DNA of 64,000 bases from NCBI GenBank assembly GCA_017933995.1, contig JAGBKI010000007.1, positions 1 through 64,000 on the forward strand, given 5' to 3'. Under the pieces are notes generated by a model, which saw only the letters and a list, made by a program, of their open reading frames with translations, was not told the DNA's origin and ran no database searches. Origin of the DNA: Bacteroidaceae bacterium (GTDB taxonomy: Bacteria; Bacteroidota; Bacteroidia; Bacteroidales; Bacteroidaceae). The position numbers and the translations under genes are program-made. Within the stretch, counting starts at the first letter, position 1, and each line of letters begins with the position of its first letter. Shown in pieces: positions 7,857 through 17,200 of the stretch.

Positions 7857-10382
7857 TCACTCGAAAAGGCGGTCGGCGCTGCCGCTGCTTGCGGGTTTGG
7901 ACGGTGCGGGGGCTGCGGGCTGTGCGGGCGCGGCGGGGTGGCTCTCGCCGCCGCCGTTGCCGCCGGAAGCGCCGCCCTTGTCGTCGCTGCTGAGCGAGCC
8001 CTCTTCCTTTTTGGCCTCGGCGGGTTTGCGCCGCTGGGCGGGGCGGGCGTCGCGGCGGTCCTTGTCTTTGTCCTTGTCCTTGCCGCTGGCGGTGAGCATC
8101 GGCTCGGGTCCCTCGGGCATCTCATCGGGTATGTCGAACTTCTCTTTTTGGGAGTAGCCCAGGTCGTCGTCGGCGTAGACTTTCTTCATATAGATGGCCC
8201 AGACAGGCAGGGCTGCTGCCGCTCCCTGTCCCATTGCGCCGCTGTCGAAGTGTATGTCGCGGTCCTCGCCGCCCACCCACACGGCGGTGACGAGGCGCGG
8301 CACGAGGCCGACGAACCAGGCGTCGGAGTTGTTGTTGGTGGTGCCGGTTTTCCCAGCCACGTCGCCGGTAAAGCCGCTGCCGCGCAGGCGGTGGGCAGTG
8401 CCGTGGTTGACAACGCCTTCGAGCATGTGGATCATACGGTAGCTGGTGGCCTCGCTGATGACCTCGTTGGGGCGCGATCCGAACTCGGCGATGACGTTGC
8501 CGTCGGCGTCCTCGATGCGCGTGACGAAGACGGGCGGGCAGCGCAACCCCTTATTGACGAAGGCGGTGTAGGCGCTGGCCAGTTCGCTGGCGCTGATTTC
8601 GGACGGGCCGAGGCAGAGGGCGATGCTGGGCACTACCTTTGTGGTGTTGATGCCGAAGTTGTGGAGGAACGTCCTGAGGCGGTGGCCGGTGGGGTCGGTC
8701 ATGTTCATCACCTCGGCGGTGACCCAGTTGTTGGAGTGCGACAGACCCCATTCCAGTGTGACGTGGCTGCCGTATGCGGCGCGGCTGCCATTACGGGGCG
8801 ACCAGCGCTCGGGGCCTACGCGGTAGACGCGGCGTATGTTCTGCACGCGGTCGTCGGGCAATCGCCCGTCCTCCAGGGCCAGGGTGTAGACGAAAGGCTT
8901 CATCGTGGAGCCTATCTGGCGGCGTCCCGTCATGGCCATGTCGTACTGGAAGTGCGCGTAGTCCAGCCCGCCGACATAGGCTTTGACGTAGCCGGTCTGG
9001 GGTTCGATGGAGAAGAGGCTGGAGCGCAGGTACTTCTTGTAGTACATGATGCTGTCGCGCGGGGTCATTGTGGTGTCGATGTCGCCGTTGTAGGTGAAGA
9101 TGGTCATCCTGACGGGCACGTCGAAGTTCTTCACGATGCGATCCTCGTCCCATCCCTCTTCGCGCAGCACCTGGTAGCGGTGGCTTGAGCGCATGTTGCG
9201 GCGGATGATGTTTTCGATGGTCTTGGAGCTGAGGCGCGAGGTGTAGGGGAAGTTGGGCTGCGACTTTTTGGAGTTATAGAAGGCAGGCTGTAGGGTGCGC
9301 CCGACGTGCTGCCGGACGGCCTCCTCGGCGTACTGCTGCATGCGCGAGTCGATGGTGGTGTAGACGCGCAGGCCGTCGCTGTAGATGTTGTAGGGCGTGC
9401 CGTCGGCCTTGGTGTTCTTGTTGCACCAGCCGTAGAGCGGGTCGTCGGCCCAGGCGGTGCTGTCCTCGACGAACTGCTGCTCCTGCCACTTGCGGTAGTT
9501 CTCGCGATCGGGCTGGTGGGCCATCATCACACGGCGCAGGTATTCCATCATGTAGACGTTGTTGCCGTCCTTGTAGTCGATGGTGTGGAAGCGCAGGTGT
9601 ATGGGCTGGTGGGAGAGGGAATCGTAGGCTGCCTGCGTGAGTTTGCCCTGCTTGACCATCTGTCCGAGCACGACGTTGCGGCGCTCGAAGGCGCGCTGGG
9701 GGTAGCGCACAGGGTTGTAGAGCGAGGGGTTCTTGCACATGCCGATGAGGGTGGCGGCCTCGTTCACGCTGAGGTTGCGCGGGTGCTTGTCGAAGTAGAC
9801 GCGCGCGGCGGTGCGTATGCCGACGGCGTTGTGCAGGAAGTCGAAGTAGTTGAGGTAGAACGTGAGGATTTCCTCCTTTGTGAACGTGCGCTCCAGCTCG
9901 ACGGCGATGACCCATTCCACGGGCTTTTGGAACAGTCGTTGCACGGCGCTGTGGGAGCGTTCGGAGTAGAGTTGTTTGGCCAGTTGCTGGGTGATGGTGC
10001 TGCCGCCTCCGGCGCTCTGCTGGCGCATCAGGCCGCGCTTGACGACGGCTCGCCCCACGCTGCGCGCGTCGACGCCGCTGTGCTCGTAGAAACGTTCGTC
10101 CTCGGTGCTGATGAGGGCGTCGTAGACGGCGGGCGCGATGCTGTCGTAGCCCACGAAGATGCGGTTGCCGGCCTCCGACCACGTGCCCATCAGTTTTCCG
10201 TCGGCGCTGTAGACGCGCGAGGCGTACTGGCTGATGGGGTTCTGCATGCGTTTCATGTCGGGCATATAGCCCAGCCAGCCCATGTCGAGGGCCAGCACGA
10301 CCAGGCAACCGAGGGCCACAAGCAGGGCGAAAGCCACCCACAGGTAGCGCGCTATCCTCCGTTCGGTGAGTTTTTTCTTCAT
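7857..10382 (-). CDS. class A penicillin-binding protein (PBP1A-like)
   Basis: Bifunctional peptidoglycan glycosyltransferase/transpeptidase anchored in the inner membrane by a helix at residues 12-35. The GT51 domain shows ISTEDERFYEHSGVD and GGSTITQQLAKQLY. The transpeptidase domain shows STMK (SxxK nucleophile), SNN (SxN) and KTGTTNNNSDAW (KTG). Length is 841 residues. The last 75 or so residues are a charged then Ala/Pro/Ser/Gly-rich disordered tail with a KDKDKDKD run. The start chosen is the ATG at 10382 (MKKKLTERR). Confidence 0.96.
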   Translation of the reverse strand: MKKKLTERRIARYLWVAFALLVALGCLVVLALDMGWLGYMPDMKRMQNPISQYASRVYSADGKLMGTWSEAGNRIFVGYDSIAPAVYDALISTEDERFYEHSGVDARSVGRAVVKRGLMRQQSAGGGSTITQQLAKQLYSERSHSAVQRLFQKPVEWVIAVELERTFTKEEILTFYLNYFDFLHNAVGIRTAARVYFDKHPRNLSVNEAATLIGMCKNPSLYNPVRYPQRAFERRNVVLGQMVKQGKLTQAAYDSLSHQPIHLRFHTIDYKDGNNVYMMEYLRRVMMAHQPDRENYRKWQEQQFVEDSTAWADDPLYGWCNKNTKADGTPYNIYSDGLRVYTTIDSRMQQYAEEAVRQHVGRTLQPAFYNSKKSQPNFPYTSRLSSKTIENIIRRNMRSSHRYQVLREEGWDEDRIVKNFDVPVRMTIFTYNGDIDTTMTPRDSIMYYKKYLRSSLFSIEPQTGYVKAYVGGLDYAHFQYDMAMTGRRQIGSTMKPFVYTLALEDGRLPDDRVQNIRRVYRVGPERWSPRNGSRAAYGSHVTLEWGLSHSNNWVTAEVMNMTDPTGHRLRTFLHNFGINTTKVVPSIALCLGPSEISASELASAYTAFVNKGLRCPPVFVTRIEDADGNVIAEFGSRPNEVISEATSYRMIHMLEGVVNHGTAHRLRGSGFTGDVAGKTGTTNNNSDAWFVGLVPRLVTAVWVGGEDRDIHFDSGAMGQGAAAALPVWAIYMKKVYADDDLGYSQKEKFDIPDEMPEGPEPMLTASGKDKDKDKDRRDARPAQRRKPAEAKKEEGSLSSDDKGGASGGNGGGESHPAAPAQPAAPAPSKPASSGSADRLFE

Positions 10383-10427
10383 GGGTTCGGGTAGGGTGGT
10401 GCGCCGCCGTAGGCGCACAATTCGGCG

Positions 10428-10435
10428 CGAAGATA
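10428..10435 (-). promoter_or_regulatory. possible -7 box for the penicillin-binding protein
   Basis: TATCTTCG on the minus strand, one mismatch to the Bacteroidetes -7 consensus TAnnTTTG, about 45 bases before the start codon. No good -33 TTTG at the expected distance. Confidence 0.35.
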
Positions 10436-10531
10436 AGAAAAAGCGGGCTTTCGCTATTGTTTACAGCGATGAAAAAGCAAAAAAGGGCTGTTTTTGAGCC
10501 AAGTTCGGCCAAGCAGGGCCTTATATATAAT

Positions 10532-10561
10532 AAGGAGTCCCGCCAATCGGCGGAACTCCTT
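10532..10561 (-). terminator. terminator of the LRR gene
   Basis: Stem AAGGAGTCCCGCC / GGCGGAACTCCTT with a 4-base loop and one mismatched pair, followed on the minus strand by the AT-rich tail ATTATATATAA. It sits about 40 bases past the LRR stop codon. Confidence 0.75.
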
Positions 10562-10603
10562 GCGTATGTGTCAAGCCTGATTTTGGGCTTGTTGTGAGCG
10601 GGA

Positions 10604-12970
10604 TTACTTCATCAGCACTTTCCTGCCGCCGACGATGTAGACGCCGCCTTTGCGGGGCTGGTCGACGCGGCGGCCCTGGAGGTCGTAGTAAACGGCAGGG
10701 GCGGCTGCATCGGTTGCGGGAGCGATGGGAGCGGTGTCCAAGCCGGTCTGGAGAGCTGCGCCGTCTTCATCTTCGTCGAAGAGGAGGGCGAGACCGACGA
10801 AACGGGCGGCGCTGCTTGCCTGAAGCGAGGGGATGTCGTCCGTATCAATGTAGCAGCGGTAGGGGCTTATTTTCGTTCCGGCGTAATTCCAGAAACCCAC
10901 CGTGCCGGAGCCGTCGTCGCGGCGGCGGCCCAGCGTGAGCACTTGGCCGTAGGGGACGGTCTTACCGTATGTGGAGCTGGTTCCTTTCAAGATGCTGTCC
11001 CAAGGATCGGGGGAGGGGTTATAAACGTAAGGGTTATTTCTCTCATAAAAATCAAAGGTAACAGAACCTTCAAAAATGTGGTAGTAGGGTTTAGAGGCTG
11101 TCACGATTACACCTGTTTTGGCGGGCAGGGCTTTGGAGGGCGTTAAATTTGTCGTCAGCACGCCAGTTTGCTCGTTGGACACGGTGATTCCTGTGGCTGT
11201 TCTTACTCTCTGAGTAGCGTCTTGCGGGATCACGGTGAGCACATCCAGATAGAGCGTCCCGATATATGCCTTGTAGGTCTGGCTGTACGCCGCAGGGTTG
11301 ATATACATAGCGTGGAAGGGAGGGAATTTCAATAATACGTCCATCTTTGCACTTGAGACTTTTTCCGCCACCCCGTCAGCATACTGCGGGCTAAAAGTGT
11401 ATTGGAGTGTTGGGGATGCGGTGCTGGTGGCGTTGAAGTCAACGGCTGTTCCCTCTTTGACAAGCTCTATAGCAGATTCTCCTGCGTATGTGACGATATC
11501 ACAATCTATATTTTCACCTCTGTGTGTCATATTAGAAACTTTGGTCTTGTTGAGACCGGGAACAGGCAGTAGGATGGATTTGCGGTTGGCGCTGAGACTC
11601 ACTTCAGATAAAGGATATTGAGAGGAGAGTTTCACACTGGCAAGCTTTGCATTAGCACTGAGGTCTATCGCAGCCAATCGATTATTGGAACAATTAAAAG
11701 TAGTCAAGTTGGTGCACTTGCTTACGTCAAGCGACGTGAGATAGTTGTAGTAGCAGTCCAGCCTATCCAATATGGTACACTTGGTTACGTCAAGCGACGT
11801 GAGATAGTTGTAGTAGCAGTCCAGCCTATCCAATATGGTACACTTGGTTACGTCAAGCGACGTGAGATAGTTGTTGCCGCAGTATAGAGTACTCAATTGG
11901 GTACACTTGGTTACGTCAAGCGACGTGAGATAGTTTTTTAAACAGGACAAGTAGCCCAGATTGGGGCAGCCGGTTATGTCAAGCGAAATCAGTTTGTTTA
12001 TGGGGCAATGTAGAAAGGACAGCTTTATGTTCTTGCTCACGTCAAGCGACGTCAGTTCGTTATCGCCGCAATACAGATTTTGCAGCGCGGCGTTCTTGCT
12101 CACATCAAGCGAAGTCAACTGGTTGGAGTTACACTGCAATTGCTGTAGCGCGGTGTTCTTGCTCACATCAAGCGAAGTCAACTGGTTGGAGTTACAGTAC
12201 AATAGCAGCAGCGCGGTGTTCTTGCTCACATCAAGCGAAGTCAACTGGTTGGAGTTACACTGCAATTGCTTTAGCGCGGTGTTCTTGCTCACATCAAGCG
12301 AAGTCAACTGGTTGGAGTAACACTGCAATTGCTGTAGCGCGGTGTTCTTGCTCACATCAAGCGAAGTCAACTGGTTGGAGTAACAGTACAATAGCAGCAG
12401 CGCGGTGTTCTTGCTCACATCAAGCGAAGTCAACTGGTTGGAGTTACACTGCAATTGCTTTAGCGCGGTGTTCTTGCTCACATCAAGCGAAGTCAACTGG
12501 TTGGAGTTACAGTACAATAGCAGCAGCGCGGTGTTCTTGCTCACATCAAGCGAAGTCAACTGGTTGGAGTAACAGTGCAAATTCGTCAGCGCGGTGTTCT
12601 TGCTCACATCAAGCGAAGTCAACTGGTTGGAGCTACAGTGCAATTCCTTCAGCGCGGTGTTCTTGCTCACATCAAGCGAAGTCAACTGGTTGGAGTAACA
12701 GCGCAAATTCGTCAGTGTGGTAAAGTATTCCACTCCTTTCAGGTTGGTTACACCTACACCATGACAATCAATTATTCTGACAGAATTGCATTCCGCTTCT
12801 GTCAACTTCCCGTTGCCGTCCGTGTCGATGTTGCTGGAGACATAACTGCGGAAGTTGGCGTCGGGAAAGTTAGCAGCATTTATTGCTACTGGGTAAGTCT
12901 GCGCTTGTGCGGCAACGGCGGCGAGAGAAAGGGCGAGGAGGGCGAAAGATTTGAGATAACGGTGTTTCAT
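10604..12970 (-). CDS. secreted leucine-rich-repeat protein with T9SS tail
   Basis: 788 residues. Signal peptide MKHRYLKSFALLALSLAAVAAQAQ, then an EF-hand/dockerin-like DTDGNGKLTEAE, then sixteen 21-residue LRR units (LTSLDVSKNTALxxLxCxSNQ) plus one degenerate unit. A non-repeat beta-rich part follows, and the C-terminus YYDLQGRRV...GVYIVGGRKVLMK is a type IX secretion sorting signal. The chosen start is the ATG at 12970. The product is inferred to be surface-attached or released, as for BspA-like LRR adhesins. The repeat DNA is nearly identical between units and noticeably less GC-rich than neighbouring genes, suggesting recent expansion or acquisition. It is probably co-transcribed with the small gene 38 bases upstream. 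Confidence 0.9.
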   Translation of the reverse strand: MKHRYLKSFALLALSLAAVAAQAQTYPVAINAANFPDANFRSYVSSNIDTDGNGKLTEAECNSVRIIDCHGVGVTNLKGVEYFTTLTNLRCYSNQLTSLDVSKNTALKELHCSSNQLTSLDVSKNTALTNLHCYSNQLTSLDVSKNTALLLLYCNSNQLTSLDVSKNTALKQLQCNSNQLTSLDVSKNTALLLLYCYSNQLTSLDVSKNTALQQLQCYSNQLTSLDVSKNTALKQLQCNSNQLTSLDVSKNTALLLLYCNSNQLTSLDVSKNTALQQLQCNSNQLTSLDVSKNAALQNLYCGDNELTSLDVSKNIKLSFLHCPINKLISLDITGCPNLGYLSCLKNYLTSLDVTKCTQLSTLYCGNNYLTSLDVTKCTILDRLDCYYNYLTSLDVTKCTILDRLDCYYNYLTSLDVSKCTNLTTFNCSNNRLAAIDLSANAKLASVKLSSQYPLSEVSLSANRKSILLPVPGLNKTKVSNMTHRGENIDCDIVTYAGESAIELVKEGTAVDFNATSTASPTLQYTFSPQYADGVAEKVSSAKMDVLLKFPPFHAMYINPAAYSQTYKAYIGTLYLDVLTVIPQDATQRVRTATGITVSNEQTGVLTTNLTPSKALPAKTGVIVTASKPYYHIFEGSVTFDFYERNNPYVYNPSPDPWDSILKGTSSTYGKTVPYGQVLTLGRRRDDGSGTVGFWNYAGTKISPYRCYIDTDDIPSLQASSAARFVGLALLFDEDEDGAALQTGLDTAPIAPATDAAAPAVYYDLQGRRVDQPRKGGVYIVGGRKVLMK
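11710..12715 (-). repeat. 63-bp in-frame tandem repeats coding for LRR units
   Basis: Sixteen units of period 63 bp. The nine at 12100-12715 are almost identical in DNA, each containing CACATCAAGCGAAGTCAACT. Two further adjacent units at 11723-11848 are also nearly identical to one another. Unit variants alternate in a repeating order, pointing to duplication of multi-unit blocks. Confidence 0.9.
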
Positions 12971-13008
12971 AATGGACAGGTGTTTATACGGGGTTGAAGG
13001 ATGTTGCT

Positions 13009-13188
13009 TTAATAATACCAGAAGTTGCTGCGGGAGTCGGCGGTTCCGTCGTCGTCGGCCCAATCGTCGCGATCGTCGGTGAGGTTGTCGCGGCGGGTCC
13101 AGCTGTCGGGCGTGCTGCCGATGAGGAGCGCGCCGCTGGGCGCGCAGTCGAGGGCGCGGGCTGAGGGGGTGAAGTAGTGTTTTTTCAT
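13009..13188 (-). CDS. 59-residue small protein upstream of the LRR gene
   Basis: An ATG at 13188 opens a 59-codon frame ending in TAA at 13009, 38 bases before the LRR start. The product begins MKKHYFTPSARALDCAPSG, has a hydrophobic patch ALLIGS, then a very acidic Asp-rich middle (NLTDDRDDWADDD) and ends SRSNFWYY. It has no signal peptide or transmembrane helix. Short Bacteroidales proteins starting MKK-x-Y-x-x-P beside surface-protein genes are familiar to me but without known function. Support for coding: proper start and stop, the compact spacing, and an N-terminus that fits that pattern. Function unknown. Confidence 0.6.
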   Translation of the reverse strand: MKKHYFTPSARALDCAPSGALLIGSTPDSWTRRDNLTDDRDDWADDDGTADSRSNFWYY

Positions 13189-13443
13189 CTGTGTGTAGGT
13201 GAAGTTTGGTTGTTATGGGTGTGTTAATGATTGCGGGGAGCGGAAGGACGGCTGCGATGCAGCCGCAAACGCAACAAGGGAACGGGAGGAGCGCGGGGAA
13301 GAACGTCCGGGGCGCGGGCACGCAAAAAAGCCGCGCGACTGGCCGTACCTATTGGCACAGGGAAGCCGGCGGATTCGCGCGCGCGTGTATATTTATACGG
13401 TGTGGCTCGGAGGGCGGAACAGGCGCTAATCGCCCATTTTGTA

Positions 13444-13462
13444 GAGAGAGAGAGAGAGAGAG
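13444..13462. repeat. AG dinucleotide run (about 9.5 units)
   Basis: An uninterrupted AG/CT microsatellite, the only clean dinucleotide repeat of this length I see. It lies between the promoter at 13614-13645 and the small gene/LRR pair, hence in their predicted 5' leader. Confidence 0.8.
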
Positions 13463-13613
13463 GAAGAAGCGCGGAGGCCTTCAGCAGAACGGAGCGCGAA
13501 GGTAGCGGCGAACGTTTCCGTCCACACGGTGGCGGTCGGGGAAAGGCGGAAGGCGTGGGGCGCGGTAAAGAAGAAAGCGGGTGAAATTTTCATCTCTATA
13601 TAAGATTCGTGGG

Positions 13614-13645
13614 CAAAAGTACGCAATGCTAAACAGATACGCAAC
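13614..13645 (-). promoter_or_regulatory. Bacteroidetes-type promoter, minus strand
   Basis: -7 box TACTTTTG (13614-13621) and -33 GTTG (13642-13645) separated by 20 bases. It would drive the small gene at 13188 and the LRR gene through a leader of about 420 nt that contains the AG run. Confidence 0.5.
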
Positions 13646-13744
13646 AAGTGGCGGCGTTTTTTTACACACGTCTCGTAAAAAGGGGCTATTTATTGCCATT
13701 GACGCGGGAAAGACGCGGGAAAAAACACGGAAAAGATGCAGGTA

Positions 13745-13990
13745 AAACGCTTTTGCTCTCCCCCGTCTGTAACCGCAGGTTCGCGGAATGTAAAGGAGCG
13801 CACCTGCGGCGAACGGGTGCTGTGGCAAGGACGCTGGAAGCGTCCCCCACGACGGGAAGGAGCCACTTTTAGCACTTCTGGGGCACGCTTCCAGCGTGCA
13901 TTCCGTGTGTGTGTCGTCTGCCGCAGGTTCGCTACATTTCATTCCGCGAACCTGCGGTTACAGAGGGGGGGGACGCTTTCAGCGTCATTA
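13745..13990. repeat. R2 palindromic element, degenerate copy
   Basis: The left arm CTGTAACCGCAGGTTCGCGG and the right arm with the complementary AACCTGCGGTTACAGA flank an inner pair GACGCTGGAAGCGTC / GCTTCCAGCGTGC. It is the same layout as the better copy at 56339-56591. Confidence 0.75.
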
Positions 13991-14030
13991 CACAGGCTCT
14001 ACGTTTAGCGGACACCAATAAATGCCAATA

Positions 14031-14280
14031 CCCCAGCGGGGTTACAGATGATAGGCCGGGGCCGCTCGGCTTTGCCGCTTTGCTCTGCAAAGAACGCCCC
14101 GGGAAGGAGGGGTACACAAAAACCAACCCCAGCGGGGTTGCACTTTGCGGTGTATAACACGCTTTTTGTGCAACCCCGCTGGGGTTGATTGATAGGCTGT
14201 ATGTTACCGGGGCGTTCTTTGCAGAGCAAAGCGGCAAAGCCGAGCGGCCCCGACCTAACTTCTGTAACCCCGCTGGGGTT
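14031..14280. repeat. R1 nested palindromic element
   Basis: The outer arms 14031-14104 and 14207-14280 are inverted repeats of about 73 bp, identical apart from a few bases near the ends. They enclose an inner 18-bp inverted pair (14125-14142 and 14169-14186) based on AACCCCAGCGGGGTTGCA. It lies at the 3' side of the papain-like peptidase gene, whose stop codon is at 14299. Confidence 0.85.
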
Positions 14281-14298
14281 AGGGAAGGGGGCGTTTGC

Positions 14299-17200
14299 TT
14301 ACTTGACGTATACTTTCTCGCCGTCGCGGAGGTAGACGCCGTGGGTGGGACGGAGGACGCGGCGGCCCTGCAGGTCGTACCACTCGTGGCGCTGTGCGTC
14401 GCGCGCGGCCTCCACCTGGTCGATGCCGGTGGCGATGAGGCCGCCGTAGAACGTGATTTCGTTCAGCGCGAGCCACGTGCCGCCGTAGCCCTTGGTGAAG
14501 GTGAAGCGGATGTAGGCTTCCTCGACGGGGCGGGCCAGGAAGAGGTACTGGTCGCTGGCGTTGGCCAGTTCGGTGTCCGCCTCGATGGTCTGCCACGTCT
14601 CGCCGTCGTCGCTCACTTCGACGGTGACGGCGGAGGCGCGGTAGGCTTCGGCGCGCGAGTAGTAGAACTTGACGGTCTCGATGTCGGTCTTGTCGGTGCG
14701 GCGTATGGTGATGCTGTGGGGATAGCCCGTCGCGCCGCCGTTGTAGGCCGAGTGCCAGAAGGTGGAGGTCAGTCCGTCGAGTGCCTTGCTGGCGGGCGAA
14801 CTCTCGCTGACGGTCTCCTGGTCGGACCAGGCGATGACGCTGTAGGCGCTGCCGGTGTTGATCTGCTGGCCGAGCGGCTCGACGGTCTGCGTGGTGCCGA
14901 AGTTGAGCGCGAAGACGCCCTTGCTGTCGGTCCAGGCGTCGCCGTCGGGGCCGAAGCCGGTGCGCACGCCGGTGTTGTCGTTGCCGGAAAGGTCGGTGGC
15001 GTTGCCGCTGCTGTGGTTGAAGTTGTAGTAGAGTTTCAGCGAAGCCTGGTCGGCACTGAGGATGGCCTCGTCGAGCGGGCTGACGCAGTAGGTGCGTACG
15101 CGGGTCTGGGCCAGCTGCTTGCCGAAGAGCCACAGTTCGTCGATGACGCCGACGGTCTCGTTGCCTTCGCCGCCGATGGTCAGGCCGTTCCAGTAGGCGC
15201 TCTGGTCGCGCATACCGCTGAGCGTGCCGGTGCCCTTGAGTTCGCCGTCCTGGTAGAAGCGGGCCACGCCGTTGTTTACGCTGACGGCGTAGTGGTGCCA
15301 CACGTTGGTCTCAAGAATGTTGTCGTTGGAGCTGACGCTGAGGTCGCCGACGGTGAGCGTGAGGCCGTTCGAGCCGTTGCCCTTGAGCGAGAGGCCGTTC
15401 GTGCCGGCGGTGATGCCGAGCGCGCCTTCGCCGCTGGCCATGGGCTTGAACCAGAAGCCGATGGTGTAGCCGGTGCTGATGCCGTCGGGCTTGGAGGCGG
15501 TGAGGGTCTGCGCGCCGCCGCCGAAGTTGAGGCCCTGCTTGCTGTCGGCGTTGCAGACGACGAGGGCGCGGTCCTGCGTGGCGGTGCCGGTGCCGTAGTC
15601 GTTGGCGGCCTTGTAGGTGAGGGTGTAGACGCCTGCTACGGTGGGGGTGAAGTCGGCCTCAAGTCCGAGCGTGCTCTGCACGTTCTGCGGGCTGGTGAAT
15701 GTCCAGACGCCGCTGGTGGGGCTGTAGAGGCTGTTGTCCTTGAGGCGCACGGTCTCGCCCTTGACGATGACGCCGTTGGAGATGGTGTAGCGTGCAATCG
15801 GGGCGCTGGGTGCCACGGTCACCTGCTGGGTTGAGGTGTACTTGGTGCCGTCGGGGCCGGTCACGGTGAGGCGGACGGTGAATGTGCCCTCGGCGGTGTA
15901 TTGCGCGGAGGCGTTGGGTGTGGTGGCCGTCTCGTTGATGGCGCCGGGCATCTCCCAGAGGTAGGTGCAGCCGGCGGCGGTGTTCTCGCTCACGAAACTG
16001 ATGCGGTCGCTGCCGCTCACCTTGTCGGCGCTGGCGTGGAAGGCGGCGGTGGGCGTCTCGCCCTCGTTCACGGTGATGGTGGTGGTGGCGGTGTTGGTGG
16101 CACCGTCGGGGCCGGTGACGGTGAGCTGCACGTCCTTCGTGCCTGCCTCGGTGAAGACGACGGTGGGCGAGGTCACGTTGTAGGTCTTGCCGTCGATGAC
16201 CCACTCGCGTGCGATGGCGTTGGGCGAGCTCTGGTCCTGGAAGGTGTACGCCTGGCCCACGGTGGTGGCGGTGGTGGGCGTGATGGCGGCCTTGAGCGTC
16301 ATCGAGCTGCGGAAGCCGGTGGAGGCGTAGGTCATGCTGCGTGCGGTGCCGCCGCCGTCGGTGACGAAGGTGGCGTGGTGGCCGCCCACGCAGTCGCGCA
16401 GTTTGGTCACGCCGTCCTCCTCGATGGTGTCCATCTTGTAGTACGCAAGGAGGTTGCCGTACTGCGACGGGTTGAGCAGCGGGTACTGGTAGGAGGGCGA
16501 AATCTGGTTGCGGGTGCGTGCGCCGTCCCAGATGCGCACCTCGTCGACGTAGCCGTAGAGGGCGCTGCCGCTGCTGCCGTGCGAGCCGAAGACGAACTCG
16601 GAGAGGGCGGGCAGACCGCTGTAGCCGGTGGCGGTGTAGGTGCTCTTCTGCTGGCCGTTGACAAAGACGGTGATGGTGCTGCCGTTGATTGACAGGGCCA
16701 CGTGGCGCCATGCGTTGCTGACCAGTGCGCTTGCCGCCGTGCCGCGTGCGTCGGTGTTCCAGCCGTAGACCAGTTCACCGGCGCTGGTGGTGTGGATGAG
16801 GAACGTACCCCAGTTGGGGCCGATCTGCTGGTTCCAGTTGGCGACGGAGGTGGGCTTGATGCGGAACTCGATGGTGGCTTGCGAGAGGCCCTTGGCGAAG
16901 ACTTCGGGGATGGAGAAGCCGCCGTTGTCGAAATAGCCGACGTAGTTGTCGACCTCGTTGTCGGAGGCGACGGGGGCGGTGACGCCGTTGCTGGCCTGCG
17001 AGATGACGGTGTTGCCGTCGACGTTGAAGACGGCCTTGACGGTGTAGCGCACACCGGCCATGGGGCTGAACTCATAGCTCGTTGCGCTGACCTCGGCTAT
17101 CTCCTCGTCGCCCGCGAAAACCTTGTAGGCTGTCGGGGTGAGGCTGCTGGCGGCGGGCTTGTCCCAGCTGAGGGTGTTGCCGTTCAGCACAAGGTTGACG

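Larger units (their letters stand above)
13189..14298. other. gene-free stretch with promoter and repeat elements
   Basis: About 1.1 kb without a convincing gene. It holds a GA dinucleotide run (13444-13462), a minus-strand promoter (13614-13645), an R2-type element (13745-13990) and an R1 element (14031-14280). Short open frames here run through palindromes and have no family features. Confidence 0.7.

Noticed and set aside
7835-8125. Extended N-terminus of KdsB
   Set aside because: It reads a shifted frame of the low-complexity 3' end of the penicillin-binding protein gene. Family N-termini begin at the IIPAR motif.
11710-12715. Regular 63-bp repeats resembling a CRISPR array
   Set aside because: The repeats are contiguous without unique spacers, stay in frame and encode LRR units within a secreted protein.
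12971-13321. 117-codon upstream extension of the LRR gene
   Set aside because: It lies in the wrong frame over the small acidic gene and is Arg/Pro-rich. The signal peptide begins at 12970.
13348-13372. TTGGCACAGGGAAGCC as a sigma54 site
   Set aside because: The -12 TTGC part is absent.
13426-13593. Possible 55-residue protein MKISPAFFF... after the promoter at 13614
   Set aside because: It runs through the AG microsatellite (SLSLSL) and has no recognisable feature. More likely untranslated leader.
14185-15834. Long plus-strand open frame opposite the papain-like peptidase
   Set aside because: It is antisense to a gene with clear domains. Long antisense frames are common in GC-rich genes, and its product is Gly/Ala/Val/Asp-rich without motifs.
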